Shown: positions 50,084-60,511, counted from the first letter of the stretch. The stretch: 64,000 nt of DNA from Thiomicrorhabdus sp. (GCF_963662555.1 NZ_OY759719.1:2624985-2688984); one strand, 5' to 3'. The notes: a model not told the origin generated them from the letters alone. A program made the numbers and translations.

Positions 50084-51229
50084 TTAATACACGTCCATCT
50101 GCAAACGTTTTTGCTTTCTTAATTCATGCCAAAAATCATCTGCAGATTTTGCATCCAACCCGCCCAACTCTTCAAAAATGGACAGTAATGTCTCTTTTAC
50201 GGATTCAGCCATAGTAGTTTGACTACCACAAATATACAAATGTGCCTGTTGATTTAATAAATTCCAAACCAGCTCACGCTGTTGGTTTAATTGATCTTGT
50301 ACATAGACTTTCTCTGCCTGATCACGAGAAAAAGCAAAATAGGTCTGTAACACACCTTGCTCTTGCCAAGCTTCAAGCTGTGAACAAAACAAACAATTTG
50401 ACTCTTTATGAGTTTCACCAAAAAACAGATAATTTAAACCTCGTTTTTCCAGGCCTGTCGTTTTATCTGTAAAGTCATCAGCACCAATAGACTCTTGTAT
50501 CGCACGTTGTTGCATAAACCCAATAAACGGGGCTAAACCGGTACCCGAACCCACCATAATCACAGGTGTTTCGGGGTCTTGTGGCAATTTAAAAGTTGGG
50601 TTATTTTTAAATTCAATATCCAGCTTTTGACCTACTTCAAGCTCTGCCAACATACAACTTGCAACACCAAAACGCTGGCGTTCAAAAGAGAGGTAATCAA
50701 CCTTTCTATACAGTATAGAAACCGTATTACTTTCATTAGGAGCAGAAGCAATAGAATAATAACGCGGAGCTAAAGGCGACAGTAGATTCAAAAACTCTAA
50801 GCCTTGTTGTTGTAATTGTGGAAAAGATTCCAATAAATCTAAAATATCTTTACCGTAGGCGTAGTCAATCATTGCCTGCCTATCAGGCCACTCGTTAAAA
50901 CCAAACTGCCTTTGCAACTTATTTAAGATTGCCGGATTCAACTGGGTTAACTCTAAGTGCTGTTGCAACGCCTGTTTACAATTTACCAGGCCAGCTCTTC
51001 TTATTTCAATGTTTTCATTGCCTGTTAAGCCAAGTTTTAAAAGAATTGCCGATACCATCTCAGGGCGATTAGTTGCCTGAATTGTTAGCCAGTCACCTGG
51101 TTCATAAACCTCATTGGCGTTTACTTCTTTAGGCAAATCAAAGGTGAGATAAAAAATGGATTTATCGTTTGATTTTGGGGTAATGCATTGGTTTTTTGCG
51201 ACAGTTACAATCATATAAATAAGAATCAT
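50084..51229 (-). CDS. CysJ-like FAD/NADPH reductase without a flavodoxin domain
   Basis: 381 residues resembling only the C-terminal two-thirds of sulfite reductase flavoprotein or cytochrome P450 reductase. It has an FAD-binding barrel with a connecting helical region (APRYYSIASAPNE, FGVASCMLAEL), an NADP domain (VIMVGSGTGLAPFIGFMQQR, YLFFGETHKESNCLF, HLYICGSQTTMAESV), and a C-terminus RLQMDVY like CysJ's DVY end. The FMN-flavodoxin domain is missing, so it may donate electrons directly or use a separate flavodoxin. No cysI is adjacent. Start is uncertain between 51229 and 51214; neither has a good ribosome site. Confidence 0.85.
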   Translation of the reverse strand: MILIYMIVTVAKNQCITPKSNDKSIFYLTFDLPKEVNANEVYEPGDWLTIQATNRPEMVSAILLKLGLTGNENIEIRRAGLVNCKQALQQHLELTQLNPAILNKLQRQFGFNEWPDRQAMIDYAYGKDILDLLESFPQLQQQGLEFLNLLSPLAPRYYSIASAPNESNTVSILYRKVDYLSFERQRFGVASCMLAELEVGQKLDIEFKNNPTFKLPQDPETPVIMVGSGTGLAPFIGFMQQRAIQESIGADDFTDKTTGLEKRGLNYLFFGETHKESNCLFCSQLEAWQEQGVLQTYFAFSRDQAEKVYVQDQLNQQRELVWNLLNQQAHLYICGSQTTMAESVKETLLSIFEELGGLDAKSADDFWHELRKQKRLQMDVY

Positions 51230-51476
51230 TAAGAATAAGATAATTTATTCTAGCACGCTCAACCGATTCATATCATGCCGGAATACACATCTAAAATAAT
51301 TTAACTATGAGATTGGTCAATGAAATACAAAAATATGCTTAAGAAGCTCCACTAAACTAGTAGGCTTCTTAATATAAATTATTAATTTTTAATATAAGAA
51401 AGGATATTGAATAACTCTAAACGGCTTAAAAAACTGTTGCTAGCGAAAGTACAAATTAATGACAAGTTTCTGACAT

Positions 51477-51971
51477 TTATCGAATACTTTCCATTAATAC
51501 ACTCACCCAAGGAGCCGTGACTAAAATGGTTACCGCAGACATTAAACCAGCAATTAATCCAATACCAATTTGTGGCACAAGGTTATTTTGCTTTAACTCT
51601 ACATTGTTCATTTGTCTTTCAACTGAGGCAAAAATATCGACCTGTTTTTTTAATAGAGAGTTCAGCGTTTTAATTTGTTTAAACAGTAATTGCTGTTCTT
51701 TTTCTATGGTTAAGCGTGACTTTTTAGATTTCTCATCTAACTCATTCATTTGTCTGGACAGCTGACCAATTGAGGCATCCATCTGTTTAACCAGACTTTC
51801 TATTGCTGTTTTGTCATCTTTTAACCATTCAAAATCGGGTGTAATCATATCTGACATATCAATATCATCATATCGATCATTATTTTTACCACCACGGCTT
51901 CTACGCATAGCCTGTTCTAGCAAAACACTTTTTGAACCTAAAGGTTCGACTTGTCTTAAATCAATGGCCAT
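51477..51971 (-). CDS. Coiled-coil protein with C-terminal membrane anchor, unknown function
   Basis: I do not recognise a family. The 164 residues have an N-terminal polar region (RRSRGGKNNDRYDDIDMSDM), a long heptad-rich helix from about 55 to 125 (IESLVKQMDASIGQLSRQMNELDEKSKKSRLTIEKEQQLL, and so on), and one C-terminal hydrophobic segment, IGIGLIAGLMSAVTILVTAPW, ending a few residues before the C-terminus. This suggests a tail-anchored inner-membrane protein with its coiled coil in the cytoplasm. It is divergent from nfo and not in an obvious operon. Confidence 0.7.
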   Translation of the reverse strand: MAIDLRQVEPLGSKSVLLEQAMRRSRGGKNNDRYDDIDMSDMITPDFEWLKDDKTAIESLVKQMDASIGQLSRQMNELDEKSKKSRLTIEKEQQLLFKQIKTLNSLLKKQVDIFASVERQMNNVELKQNNLVPQIGIGLIAGLMSAVTILVTAPWVSVLMESIR

Positions 51972-52183
51972 TTCTCATCCTCAATGTGTGTTGCGATTCA
52001 TACAGGTTTATTAGTAGGGGCTCTATTGAATCGTCATTTTTTTGTCAAACAGGATTTTTACCTGTCTTTTAGGAGATTTATATGCAGATTTTGTGCCAAC
52101 TCATACCGTATAAAATAAATTTTGGTAAAATGCTCAGCCATAACCCATTTCTTGTTCAATTGATTATTCAAGGTAACCTCATT

Positions 52184-53026
52184 ATGAAATACATTGGTGC
52201 CCATGTTTCGGCTGCTGGCGGAGTAGAAAATGCCCCAATAAGAGCCCATGAAATTGGGGCGACTGCATTTGCATTGTTTACCAAAAATCAACGTCAATGG
52301 GTTGCAAAACCACTTTCTGAAAAAAGTATTGATGACTTTAAAGCTAACTGCGAAAAATATGGTTACGGAGTTAATCAAATTCTGCCACATGATAGTTATC
52401 TCATTAACCTTGGTCACCCTGATTTGGATAAACGCCAAAAATCTTTAGATGCATTTATTGATGAACTTGAACGCTGTCAGCAACTTGGCATTAATCGTTT
52501 AAATTTTCATCCTGGTAGCCATTTACGAGAGATTTCAGAAGAAAAGTGTATGGACTTTATTGCTGAATCAATCAACTTTGCTTTAGACCAAACTCAAGGT
52601 GTGATTGCGGTATTAGAAAACACCGCTGGACAAGGTTCAAACTTGGGTTACAAGCATGAACAACTTGCTTATATTATTGACAAGGTTGAAGATAAAACCC
52701 GCATTGGAGTATGTATAGATACTTGCCATGCCTACGCCGCTGGCTATGATTTAAAAAATGATTACACAGGTGTTATGGCTGACTTTGAAAAGGTTGTAGG
52801 TTTTGAATATTTAAAAGGCATGCACCTCAATGATTCAAAAGCTAAGTTAGGACAAAAACTCGACCGCCATCATAGTTTAGGCGAAGGTGAGATTGGCTGG
52901 CCGATGTTTAAAGAGCTTATGCAAGATGAGCGTATTGATAATATCCCCATGACTTTAGAGACCATTAATCCTGATATTTGGAGAGATGAAATTAAACAAC
53001 TCCAGGCCTGGTTACCTGCTAAGTAA
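52184..53026 (+). CDS. nfo: Endonuclease IV (AP endonuclease)
   Basis: Zinc-dependent TIM-barrel enzyme cutting 5' to abasic sites in base excision repair. The 280 residues contain [107 protein letters not shown] and PMTLETIN; these hold the metal ligands. The frame is open from 52082, but ATG at 52184, with AAGG upstream, gives the family start. It complements ung (21 kb) in the same pathway. A near copy of the iterated palindrome encodes Gln-Ala-Trp at the end. Confidence 0.96.
   Translation: MKYIGAHVSAAGGVENAPIRAHEIGATAFALFTKNQRQWVAKPLSEKSIDDFKANCEKYGYGVNQILPHDSYLINLGHPDLDKRQKSLDAFIDELERCQQLGINRLNFHPGSHLREISEEKCMDFIAESINFALDQTQGVIAVLENTAGQGSNLGYKHEQLAYIIDKVEDKTRIGVCIDTCHAYAAGYDLKNDYTGVMADFEKVVGFEYLKGMHLNDSKAKLGQKLDRHHSLGEGEIGWPMFKELMQDERIDNIPMTLETINPDIWRDEIKQLQAWLPAK
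53002..53012. repeat. Near copy of the iterated palindrome at the nfo 3' end
   Basis: CCAGGCCTGGT followed by TACC. It encodes LQAWLP seven codons from the nfo stop. Confidence 0.75.
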
Positions 53027-53192
53027 GTTAACCAAGTTAATCTACTCAATAAACCGCCTATATAACAGCGTTTAACAATTTACTTCACGTTAACCCCTTA
53101 CTTCATTCAATTCGATTAGTAGAGATACTTCTTGCTACATCGAAAATGAATGGAGTAAGATAATCTTTCACTCATTAAAAACAAAATGCTCA

Positions 53193-53837
53193 ATGAATAA
53201 AAACCAATTTATTGAATTCGTAATGCAAACAGGCGTTTTAAAACTCGGCGAATTCACACTTAAATCTGGGCGTATCAGCCCTTACTTTTTTAACGCAGGC
53301 TTATTCAATACCGGCGGTCAACTTTCTAAACTTGCTAAAGGTTATGCTGGAGCAATCGCTCAATCTGGTTTTGAGTTTGATGTTCTCTTTGGCCCTGCCT
53401 ATAAAGGTATTCCATTAGCAGCTACGACCAGCGTATCACTTGCGAATGACTTCAACATTGATAAACCTTATGCTTTTAACCGTAAAGAAGCTAAAGACCA
53501 CGGTGAAGGTGGCAATATTGTTGGCCATGCCCTAGAAGGCGACGTACTCATTATTGATGATGTGATTACGGCAGGAACCGCTATTCGTGAAGCTATGGAT
53601 ATCATTACCGCAAACGGGGCTAAACCTGCCGGTGTTGTTATTGCTCTAGACCGCATGGAAAAAGGTAAAGGTGAGTTATCGGCTATTCAAGAAGTAGAAC
53701 AAGAATATGGCATTCCGGTTATGAGCATCATTACCTTAAATGACATTATTGATTATCTTGCTCAATCAGATGATGCACAAAGTCAACAATATCTAGATGC
53801 TATGAAAGCGTATCGAAAAGAATACGGCATTGGTTAA
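53193..53837 (+). CDS. pyrE: Orotate phosphoribosyltransferase
   Basis: Joins orotate to PRPP to form OMP. The 214 residues include [50 protein letters not shown] (flexible catalytic loop) and the PRPP motif [18 protein letters not shown]. The C-terminus [16 protein letters not shown] is typical of gammaproteobacterial PyrE. It is 166 bases after nfo with no clear terminator between; sixA follows after 82 bases. Confidence 0.97.
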   Translation: MNKNQFIEFVMQTGVLKLGEFTLKSGRISPYFFNAGLFNTGGQLSKLAKGYAGAIAQSGFEFDVLFGPAYKGIPLAATTSVSLANDFNIDKPYAFNRKEAKDHGEGGNIVGHALEGDVLIIDDVITAGTAIREAMDIITANGAKPAGVVIALDRMEKGKGELSAIQEVEQEYGIPVMSIITLNDIIDYLAQSDDAQSQQYLDAMKAYRKEYGIG

Positions 53838-53919
53838 CCTTAAACCTCGCCTATTGATAATATGAGCAATCTCGGATTTTATTCTTTAGAATCGAGCCAA
53901 TTCCACTGGAGGTATATCC

Positions 53920-54432
53920 ATGGCCAGTAAATTGCGTGAGTTAATGTTACTAAGACATGCAAAGTCTGATTGGAAAGATGTTGACGTAGATGACATCGAC
54001 CGCCCGTTATCTGATAAAGGCAAAAAAAATGCCTCTAAAATGGGAAAATGGCTCAAAGAAAAAAACCTGATGCCAGACTTAATTCTTGCTTCACCTGCTT
54101 TAAGAGCCCAACAAACACTCAAGCGAATTTGTAATGAATGCTCTGCCACAGCCATTACCGTAGATACGCTCTATTTGGCTGAATTAGATCAGCTTCGCCA
54201 AGTTTTAGCAGATGCACCTCAAGCAGAACGCATTATGTTAATTGGACATAACCCAGGTTTAGAAACGCTTTTTAATTTACTTATTTTTGAAACAAAACCC
54301 TCTCATGTTCAATTATTTCCAACTTGTGCATTGGCTCACTTAATCCTACCTGGTGACTGGTCAAACATTGAAGCTGGAGATGGAAAATTACAGCAGTTTG
54401 TTACCCCAAAAGACATAAAAAATAGTGTGTAA
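53920..54432 (+). CDS. sixA: Phosphohistidine phosphatase SixA
   Basis: Histidine-phosphatase-superfamily (RHG) enzyme acting on phosphohistidine proteins. The N-terminal catalytic motif LMLLRHAKSDWKD carries the phospho-accepting His; DRPLSDKGKKNASKMGKWL and LASPALRAQQTLKRI follow; the second His is in MLIGHNPGLETLFNLL. At 170 residues it is near the E. coli SixA length (161). In E. coli SixA affects ArcB and the nitrogen phosphotransferase; the target here is unknown. GGAGG precedes the start. Confidence 0.92.
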   Translation: MASKLRELMLLRHAKSDWKDVDVDDIDRPLSDKGKKNASKMGKWLKEKNLMPDLILASPALRAQQTLKRICNECSATAITVDTLYLAELDQLRQVLADAPQAERIMLIGHNPGLETLFNLLIFETKPSHVQLFPTCALAHLILPGDWSNIEAGDGKLQQFVTPKDIKNSV

Positions 54433-54656
54433 ATTTTATAAAAAATAAATCTGCGAGGTTCACATACTTCAGAAAGTCATCACATCAATGACAATTTCAT
54501 TACAAAATACACTTAAACATGAATCAAATATAAAAAATTCTTACAATTTTATTTTCTTAAGCATAAATCCCTATGATTAAATAAATAGACATGGTATATT
54601 TTGTGGGAAATTTAAATTTTTATGTATAAATTTAAAAAAATAATAAGGATATTTTC

Positions 54657-55301
54657 ATGAAAACAAAATTACTACCTTTTGTTGCTGTAATCGCTATGGC
54701 CTCAGCAACTGCAGTACAAGCTCATTCATCAGTTGAAGCTAAGGGTGACATCATGGCTGAAGGTACTTCTGCCTATGTTGTTGACTCTTGGGGTCGTATC
54801 GTACGCGACAATGAAAACCGTTGTGTACGTTCTATTGATTGGTCAAAAGACACCGCAATTGCTAAGTGCGAAGGTTGGAAAGAAGAAGAACCAGCTGCCG
54901 CTCCAGTAGCCGCTCCTGCTCCAGCACCAGTAGTTGTTGAAGAAGAAGTTGTTGTAGTTGAAGCACCTGCTGCTCCTGCTAAATACATCGGTCACTTTGA
55001 CTTTGATAAAGCAAAAGTAAACAATGTTCCTGAATTAAATAAATTTGCTGACTACATGAAAGCAGTTGAAGATAGCAAAGTATCTATCACTGGTTACACT
55101 GACAGTGTTGGTCCAGAAGCTTACAACAAAACTTTATCTGTTAAGCGTGCACAAGATGTTGCTAACTACCTAACTTCAATGGGTATCTCTGCAGACCGTA
55201 TGACTGTAACTGGTGAAGGTGAAGCGAACCCAGTAGCAAGCAATAAAACGAAAGATGGTCGTGCTCTAAACCGTCGTGTTGAAGTGGAAATCGTTCAGTA
55301 A
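54657..55301 (+). CDS. OmpA-family outer-membrane/periplasmic protein
   Basis: 214 residues: signal peptide MKTKLLPFVAVIAMASATAVQAHS, a short domain with YVVDSWGRIVRDNENRCVRSIDW and two cysteines, an Ala/Pro/Val/Glu-rich hinge (about 80-110), and a C-terminal OmpA peptidoglycan-binding domain (FDFDKAKVN, ITGYTDSVGPEAYNKTLSVKRAQDVANYL, GEGEANPVASN, GRALNRRVEVEI). It lacks the OmpA eight-strand barrel. AAGGA precedes the start, a long AT-rich leader (54433-54656) lies upstream, and codon use looks like that of a highly expressed gene. Confidence 0.92.
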   Translation: MKTKLLPFVAVIAMASATAVQAHSSVEAKGDIMAEGTSAYVVDSWGRIVRDNENRCVRSIDWSKDTAIAKCEGWKEEEPAAAPVAAPAPAPVVVEEEVVVVEAPAAPAKYIGHFDFDKAKVNNVPELNKFADYMKAVEDSKVSITGYTDSVGPEAYNKTLSVKRAQDVANYLTSMGISADRMTVTGEGEANPVASNKTKDGRALNRRVEVEIVQ

Positions 55302-55348
55302 TATTCTGAATGAATGAGTTTATTATTTTAAACTCACACTTTTAAAAG

Positions 55349-55393
55349 ATACCCGCACTTTTAATTTACATTATTAGTAGCGGGTATTTTTTT
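55349..55393 (+). terminator. Rho-independent terminator of the OmpA-like gene
   Basis: ATACCCGC and GCGGGTAT form an 8-bp stem, followed directly by TTTTTT. The loop is long (23 bases) and AT-rich. A weaker GAGTTT/AAACTC hairpin lies just upstream (55315-55336). Confidence 0.75.
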
Positions 55394-55506
55394 GCCTAAA
55401 ATTTAACAATCTACTTTTATTAACAACCAATGGAACTAGAACATAAAACTCAGTACTTAGCCATTTTTAAAGACGTGTACTTATGTTGAGTTATAAGTTT
55501 TAAAGT

Positions 55507-55528
55507 AATTTACCAGGCCTGGTAAATT
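55507..55528. repeat. Iterated palindrome, 22-bp perfect, intergenic
   Basis: Identical over all 22 bases to the copies at 23337-23358 and 39852-39873. It lies between two converging genes, 18 bases beyond the end of the TauE-like gene. Confidence 0.93.
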
Positions 55529-55545
55529 GAAAGAAATCACATCAA

Positions 55546-56310
55546 TTAAACTAAAGCTTTAGCCATTAATGATACACCCACTAAAACGGTTATCACCTCA
55601 AAGCTACGTTTAACCAATTGGTTACCTTTAACTATCGCAAAGTGAGCACCTAAATATCCACCAATAAGCGACCCTAAAATAAGGGCAGGCAACCAACTCC
55701 ATTCAATATTTCCTAAAAGCCCTAATGTAATTGCCCCTGAACCGTTCCAAAAAATACCTACTAAAATTAGAGTGTAACCCACTGCAGTTTTGTAATCTAA
55801 CCCAAACCAACGTACTAACCAAAGTGTAACAAACAAGCCTGTACCAGAGGTTAATGAGCCATTTAAAGCTCCGATAAAAAACAATACAACACCGCCTAAT
55901 ACCAGGCCTGTAAAATCACGATGTTGAGTTGCTTCCACCTGACCTAATTGAGGTTTAAACCAAGAATATAATCCTAACCCGAGTGTTAATAAACCCAGTA
56001 AGCCTTGCGATATTCTATCGTCAACTTGCAAAATAATGCTGGCACCCAATACCACGCCTGGCAAACCTGTTGCCAATATCAAAGCAGAGAATTTTAAATC
56101 AAAAGAGGATGATTTTAAGTGCCTAGCGGTTGCACCCAGTCCTAAAAACACACTCGCTACTTTATGGGTGGCTAAAGCGGTACCAAAGGGTAAGCCTAAA
56201 AACAGTAATGCAGGCAGTTGCAGTAAACCTGCTCCACCACCCGCTAATGCCGAGAATAAATTTGCTACCAGCGAAATAATAAATAAGATGAGTTGTTCAA
56301 ATATGTCCAT
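55546..56310 (-). CDS. TauE/SafE-family membrane permease
   Basis: A 254-residue polytopic protein with about eight hydrophobic helices in two similar halves: LILFIISLVANLFSALAGGGAGLLQLPALLFLGLPFGTALATHK and VLGGVVLFFIGALNGSLTSGTGLFVTLWLVRWFGLDYKTAVGYT. The SALAGGGAGLL and NGSLTSGTG loops are family hallmarks. Members export sulfite, sulfonates or other anions; the substrate is not shown. I prefer ATG at 56310 (MDIFEQ, with AGG upstream) over the in-frame ATG codons at 56340-56343. It may be a single gene, since mscS upstream has its own terminator. Confidence 0.87.
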   Translation of the reverse strand: MDIFEQLILFIISLVANLFSALAGGGAGLLQLPALLFLGLPFGTALATHKVASVFLGLGATARHLKSSSFDLKFSALILATGLPGVVLGASIILQVDDRISQGLLGLLTLGLGLYSWFKPQLGQVEATQHRDFTGLVLGGVVLFFIGALNGSLTSGTGLFVTLWLVRWFGLDYKTAVGYTLILVGIFWNGSGAITLGLLGNIEWSWLPALILGSLIGGYLGAHFAIVKGNQLVKRSFEVITVLVGVSLMAKALV

Positions 56311-56357
56311 GTGCCTATTGTATGCGACATCCGCATTCATCATTGAATTTCAGACAT

Positions 56358-56380
56358 AAAAAAACCACTCATAAGAGTGG
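56358..56380 (-). terminator. Rho-independent terminator of mscS
   Basis: CCACTC and GAGTGG stem with a 4-base loop, extended by A-T pairs. On the minus strand it is followed by seven T residues. It lies 45 bases after the mscS stop. Confidence 0.83.
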
Positions 56381-56424
56381 CTTTTGATGAGACTGTTAAA
56401 TCAGTCTAATAAGAAGCGTTAAAG

Positions 56425-57240
56425 TTACGCTTCTGTTTTGTGAAGATGAACATCCATCTGTGGGTAAGGAATAGAGATGCCTGCTTCATCAAATGCCAGT
56501 TTTACTTTTTCATTCATATCCCAATACACTTTCCAGTAATCACCAGAATTTACCCAAGGACGTACCACAAAGTTTACACTGCTATCACCTAATTCTGATA
56601 AGGCAACAACTGGTGCTGGATCTTTTAAAATACGTTCATCCGATTCTACTAAATTAATAAGAATTTCTTTTGCTTTACGGATATCGTCGTCATAACCAAT
56701 ACCAAACACCATATCTACACGACGTGTATCACGAGCTGAGAAGTTTGTAATCGCTCCACCGTAAATACCACCATTTGGAACAATCACTTCTTTGTTATCA
56801 CCAGTACGCATCGTTGTGCTGAAAATTTGAACGTTTTCAACAACACCGGTTACACCACCAGCTTCAATAAAGTCGCCGCTCTTAAATGGCTTAAATACTA
56901 AAATCATTACACCAGCTGCAAAGTTTTGCATTGAACCTTGTAACGCTAAACCAATTGCTAAACCTGCGGCACCGATTAAAGCCACCAATGAAGTGGTATC
57001 AACACCTAATTGATTTAACGAGGCAATAATAACAAACAGTAATAACACTGCGTTAACGATAGATCCAATGAAGCTAACTAGCATTTCGTCCATAGACGCT
57101 GAACGATTTAGCAATTTCTTCACTAGGTTTACAATAATTTTTACTACCCACTTACCAATTATAAAGATAGCAATGGCAATCACTGCTTTAATTGCCCATG
57201 GCAGAGCGTAATCATTTAATAGAATGTCCAAATCCATCAT
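56425..57240 (-). CDS. mscS: Small-conductance mechanosensitive channel
   Basis: Heptameric inner-membrane tension valve that releases solutes in hypo-osmotic shock. The 271 residues contain three helices; the pore-lining TM3 is LVALIGAAGLAIGLALQGSMQNFAAGVMILVFKPF, with the Gly/Ala packing pattern. The beta domain follows (FKSGDFIEAGGVTGVVENVQIFSTTMRTGDNKEVIVPNG) and then the C-terminal cage. AAGGAA precedes the start. Confidence 0.95.
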   Translation of the reverse strand: MMDLDILLNDYALPWAIKAVIAIAIFIIGKWVVKIIVNLVKKLLNRSASMDEMLVSFIGSIVNAVLLLFVIIASLNQLGVDTTSLVALIGAAGLAIGLALQGSMQNFAAGVMILVFKPFKSGDFIEAGGVTGVVENVQIFSTTMRTGDNKEVIVPNGGIYGGAITNFSARDTRRVDMVFGIGYDDDIRKAKEILINLVESDERILKDPAPVVALSELGDSSVNFVVRPWVNSGDYWKVYWDMNEKVKLAFDEAGISIPYPQMDVHLHKTEA

Positions 57241-57572
57241 TGAGTTTCCTTCTTTTTTAATTCTGTTCTCTAATCTGTTTTGTATTTAGATGTCATACAT
57301 TGTTGTTAATAAAACATCAACAATCAATGATCAAGACTTCTAGTCACTGTATTTGCGTAATCGTATGTTATTGAAGGGTTAAACTCTTAACAAAACCATT
57401 CGCTATACTTCATAAATTGTACCATCGTATAAAGATGTTTCTTATCAATAAATACCTTAAACATCAAAAAAATAGCGCGTATTAACGCTTGGTTACATTA
57501 ATTCTTAAATTTATAGGGATTGTTGGCATCAGCAGAAAATGAACTTGATAATTTATTGATTTTTTCAGTGCT
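57241..57572. other. Intergenic region upstream of mscS
   Basis: 332 AT-rich bases that separate the end of the aminotransferase gene from mscS. On the minus strand TTGATC-N17-TATTAA (near 57305-57335) is a possible mscS promoter, overlapping the inverted repeat TTGTTG...CAACAA. No gene, RNA or clear terminator is visible. Confidence 0.35.
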
Positions 57573-58790
57573 TCAATAAAACGTTTCAACAAACTGTTTG
57601 GTTTTTTTGACGGCTTCTAACAGTTTGGTTTTATCGGTTGTATATGCCAAACGCACGTGTTGATTCGCTTTGTGATTTCCAAAATCTTTACCTGGAGTAA
57701 TAGCAACACCAGTTTCATGCAATAGCTTGTTGCAAAACTCTGCGGCATCTTGGGTAAAACTAGAAACATCCCAATATAAATAAAAGGCTCCCTGTGGCTG
57801 GGTTTTCAATTCAAAACCAGACTCTAGCATAGCTTTTACAAGTGTATTTCTGCGTTCTTCAAACTTTTGTCTACGTTCATCCAACAATGCCAAAGCATCT
57901 TTCTCTAACACCCTTAAAGCCCCATATTGAGAAGGAGTGGGTGCCGCTAAAAATAGGTTTTGCCCTAAGCGGTCTAAAATAGGAATGAGATGCATTGGAG
58001 CCACTGTCCACCCTAATCGCCAGCCCGTCATACCAAAATATTTAGAAAATGAGTTAATGACTATGACGTTTTCTGGCAAATCAGTGTGGCTCAAAATACT
58101 TTCTGCTGGACGGTTATAGACCAGGCCTTGATAAATTTCATCCACAATAAAATAGGCATTATTTTTGGCCAGAAACTGAGCCATTTTTAACAGTTCAGTC
58201 TGTTCAATCACGGTACCCGTCGGGTTTGCTGGCGAAGCCACCATAACGGCCTTAACACCAGGTTGCCAATGCTGTTTAAGTAATTCAAGATTTAATTGAT
58301 AATTTGTTTCATGTGAAACAGGAATCGATAACAAATCAGCCTGCAATAGATGAACAAACTGTCTATTACACGGATAAGTTGGGTCACACAAAATGACCTT
58401 ATCGCCAGGGTTTAAAATAGCGGTTAATACCAACTGTAACGCAGTAGATGAGCCTGGAGTAATCATAATATTTTGGCTATCTACATTTGCGTGGTAAAAG
58501 CTTTGATAAAAATCAGCCAGTTTTTGTCTTAAAGCAGGCAAACCTAACGTTGGAGTGTAATGGGTTAAACCCTTTTGAACCGCTTGGTAAGCCGCGTCAT
58601 GAACACAATCGAGCGAGGCATAATCAGGCTCTCCAATTTCCATATGAATAATTTCTTTTCCTTGAGCCTCTAATGCTTTCGCTTCACCCAAAATTTTCAT
58701 AACATGAAAAGGTTGTATAGCGGCTGCAGTGGTTGAGATTTGAGGAATAAATTTAACTGAATTGTCGTTTGTGTTAATGGGATTTATCAT
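57573..58790 (-). CDS. PLP-dependent class I/II aminotransferase
   Basis: 405 residues of the aspartate aminotransferase fold. Substrate contacts and PLP site: MEIGEPDYASLDCVHDAA, MITPGSSTALQLVLTAI, SPANPTGTVI, FIVDEIYQGLVY (PLP Asp/Tyr), and the Schiff-base lysine in VINSFSKYFGMTGWRLGW. GVAITPGKDFGNHKANQHVRLAYT gives the carboxylate Arg. Motifs fit the AspC/AlaA/YfdZ-like subgroup; the amino acid substrate cannot be decided from sequence or neighbours. A parS-like palindrome with one mismatch lies inside (58305-58320). Confidence 0.88.
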   Translation of the reverse strand: MINPINTNDNSVKFIPQISTTAAAIQPFHVMKILGEAKALEAQGKEIIHMEIGEPDYASLDCVHDAAYQAVQKGLTHYTPTLGLPALRQKLADFYQSFYHANVDSQNIMITPGSSTALQLVLTAILNPGDKVILCDPTYPCNRQFVHLLQADLLSIPVSHETNYQLNLELLKQHWQPGVKAVMVASPANPTGTVIEQTELLKMAQFLAKNNAYFIVDEIYQGLVYNRPAESILSHTDLPENVIVINSFSKYFGMTGWRLGWTVAPMHLIPILDRLGQNLFLAAPTPSQYGALRVLEKDALALLDERRQKFEERRNTLVKAMLESGFELKTQPQGAFYLYWDVSSFTQDAAEFCNKLLHETGVAITPGKDFGNHKANQHVRLAYTTDKTKLLEAVKKTKQFVETFY

Positions 58791-58942
58791 GTTTAAGAGC
58801 TTTTGATTTTATTACTTCAAATTATAAGCCGAACGCTTTAAGAAACAGAATCTATTTATGTTCTATCTATTCTTTTTGATAGGCTTGGCTAGTGGTAAAA
58901 TAGACGAAAAATTTATATTTCAAATTCTAGGTTAGGTAAATT

Positions 58943-58954
58943 ACCAGGCCTGGT
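58943..58954. repeat. ACCAGGCCTGGT palindrome immediately before yajQ
   Basis: Exact core flanked by AAATT and TAAATTT, eight bases before the yajQ ribosome binding site AGGAG. This is the copy closest to a start codon and could affect translation of yajQ. Confidence 0.88.
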
Positions 58955-58971
58955 TAAATTTAGGAGAAAAC

Positions 58972-59457
58972 ATGCCTTCATTTGATATTGTCTCTGAACT
59001 GGATAAACATGAACTGCAAAACGCATTAGATCAAGCCAATAAAGAAGTGACTACCCGTTATGACTTTAAAGGTACTGATTCAAGTTTTGACTTAAAAGGT
59101 ACAACCGTTACCATGAATACTCAATCTGATTTCCAGCTAGATCAGATGTTTGATATTTTGGTTCAAAAAGCCAACCGCCGTAATATTGATGTAAAGTGCA
59201 TGGAAGTTAAAGACCCAGATATTCAGTTAAAAACAGCTAAACAAGTCATTGAGATGAAAGAAGGTTTAGACGCCCCTTTAGCTAAAAAGATCATTAAAGC
59301 CATAAAAGACTCTAAAATCAAAGTACAAGCCGCAAACCAAGGTGATAGCGTGCGTGTAACGGGAAAAAAACGTGATGACTTGCAGCAAGTAATGCAACTA
59401 TTAAAAGGTATGGAAGATTTAGAAATGCCTTTGCAATTTAATAACTTTAGAGATTAA
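58972..59457 (+). CDS. yajQ: YajQ-family nucleotide-binding protein
   Basis: 161 residues, full length for YajQ (UPF0234): MPSFDIVSELDKHELQNALDQANKEVTTRYDFKGTDS, then QLDQMFDILVQKANRRNID, then KKIIKAIKDSKIKVQAANQGDSVRVTGKKRDDLQQVM. It has two RNP-like folds. The Xanthomonas homologue binds c-di-GMP and acts with a transcription factor, so it may be an effector for the three GGDEF-EAL proteins of this window. SD AGGAG. argB follows after 10 bases. Confidence 0.94.
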   Translation: MPSFDIVSELDKHELQNALDQANKEVTTRYDFKGTDSSFDLKGTTVTMNTQSDFQLDQMFDILVQKANRRNIDVKCMEVKDPDIQLKTAKQVIEMKEGLDAPLAKKIIKAIKDSKIKVQAANQGDSVRVTGKKRDDLQQVMQLLKGMEDLEMPLQFNNFRD

Positions 59458-59467
59458 GGCAACTTAA

Positions 59468-60382
<915 letters not shown>

Positions 60383-60420
60383 AAACAATTCATTCTTTTC
60401 TATTCTTAAAATCCAAAAAA

Positions 60421-60458
60421 CGCTGTTTAAAATATTCGTCATTTAAACAGCGATTTTT
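60421..60458 (+). terminator. Rho-independent terminator of yajQ-argB
   Basis: CGCTGTTTAAA and TTTAAACAGCG form a perfect 11-bp stem with a 10-base loop, followed by ATTTTT. Confidence 0.85.
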
Positions 60459-60511
60459 CAGTCCTTTTTCATCTCATTTCCCAAACCAAGACTAATACAA
60501 AGTCTAAAAAC

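Noticed and set aside
52058-52438. 126-codon minus-strand frame opposite nfo
   Set aside because: Antisense to the conserved start of nfo; the sequence is not protein-like.
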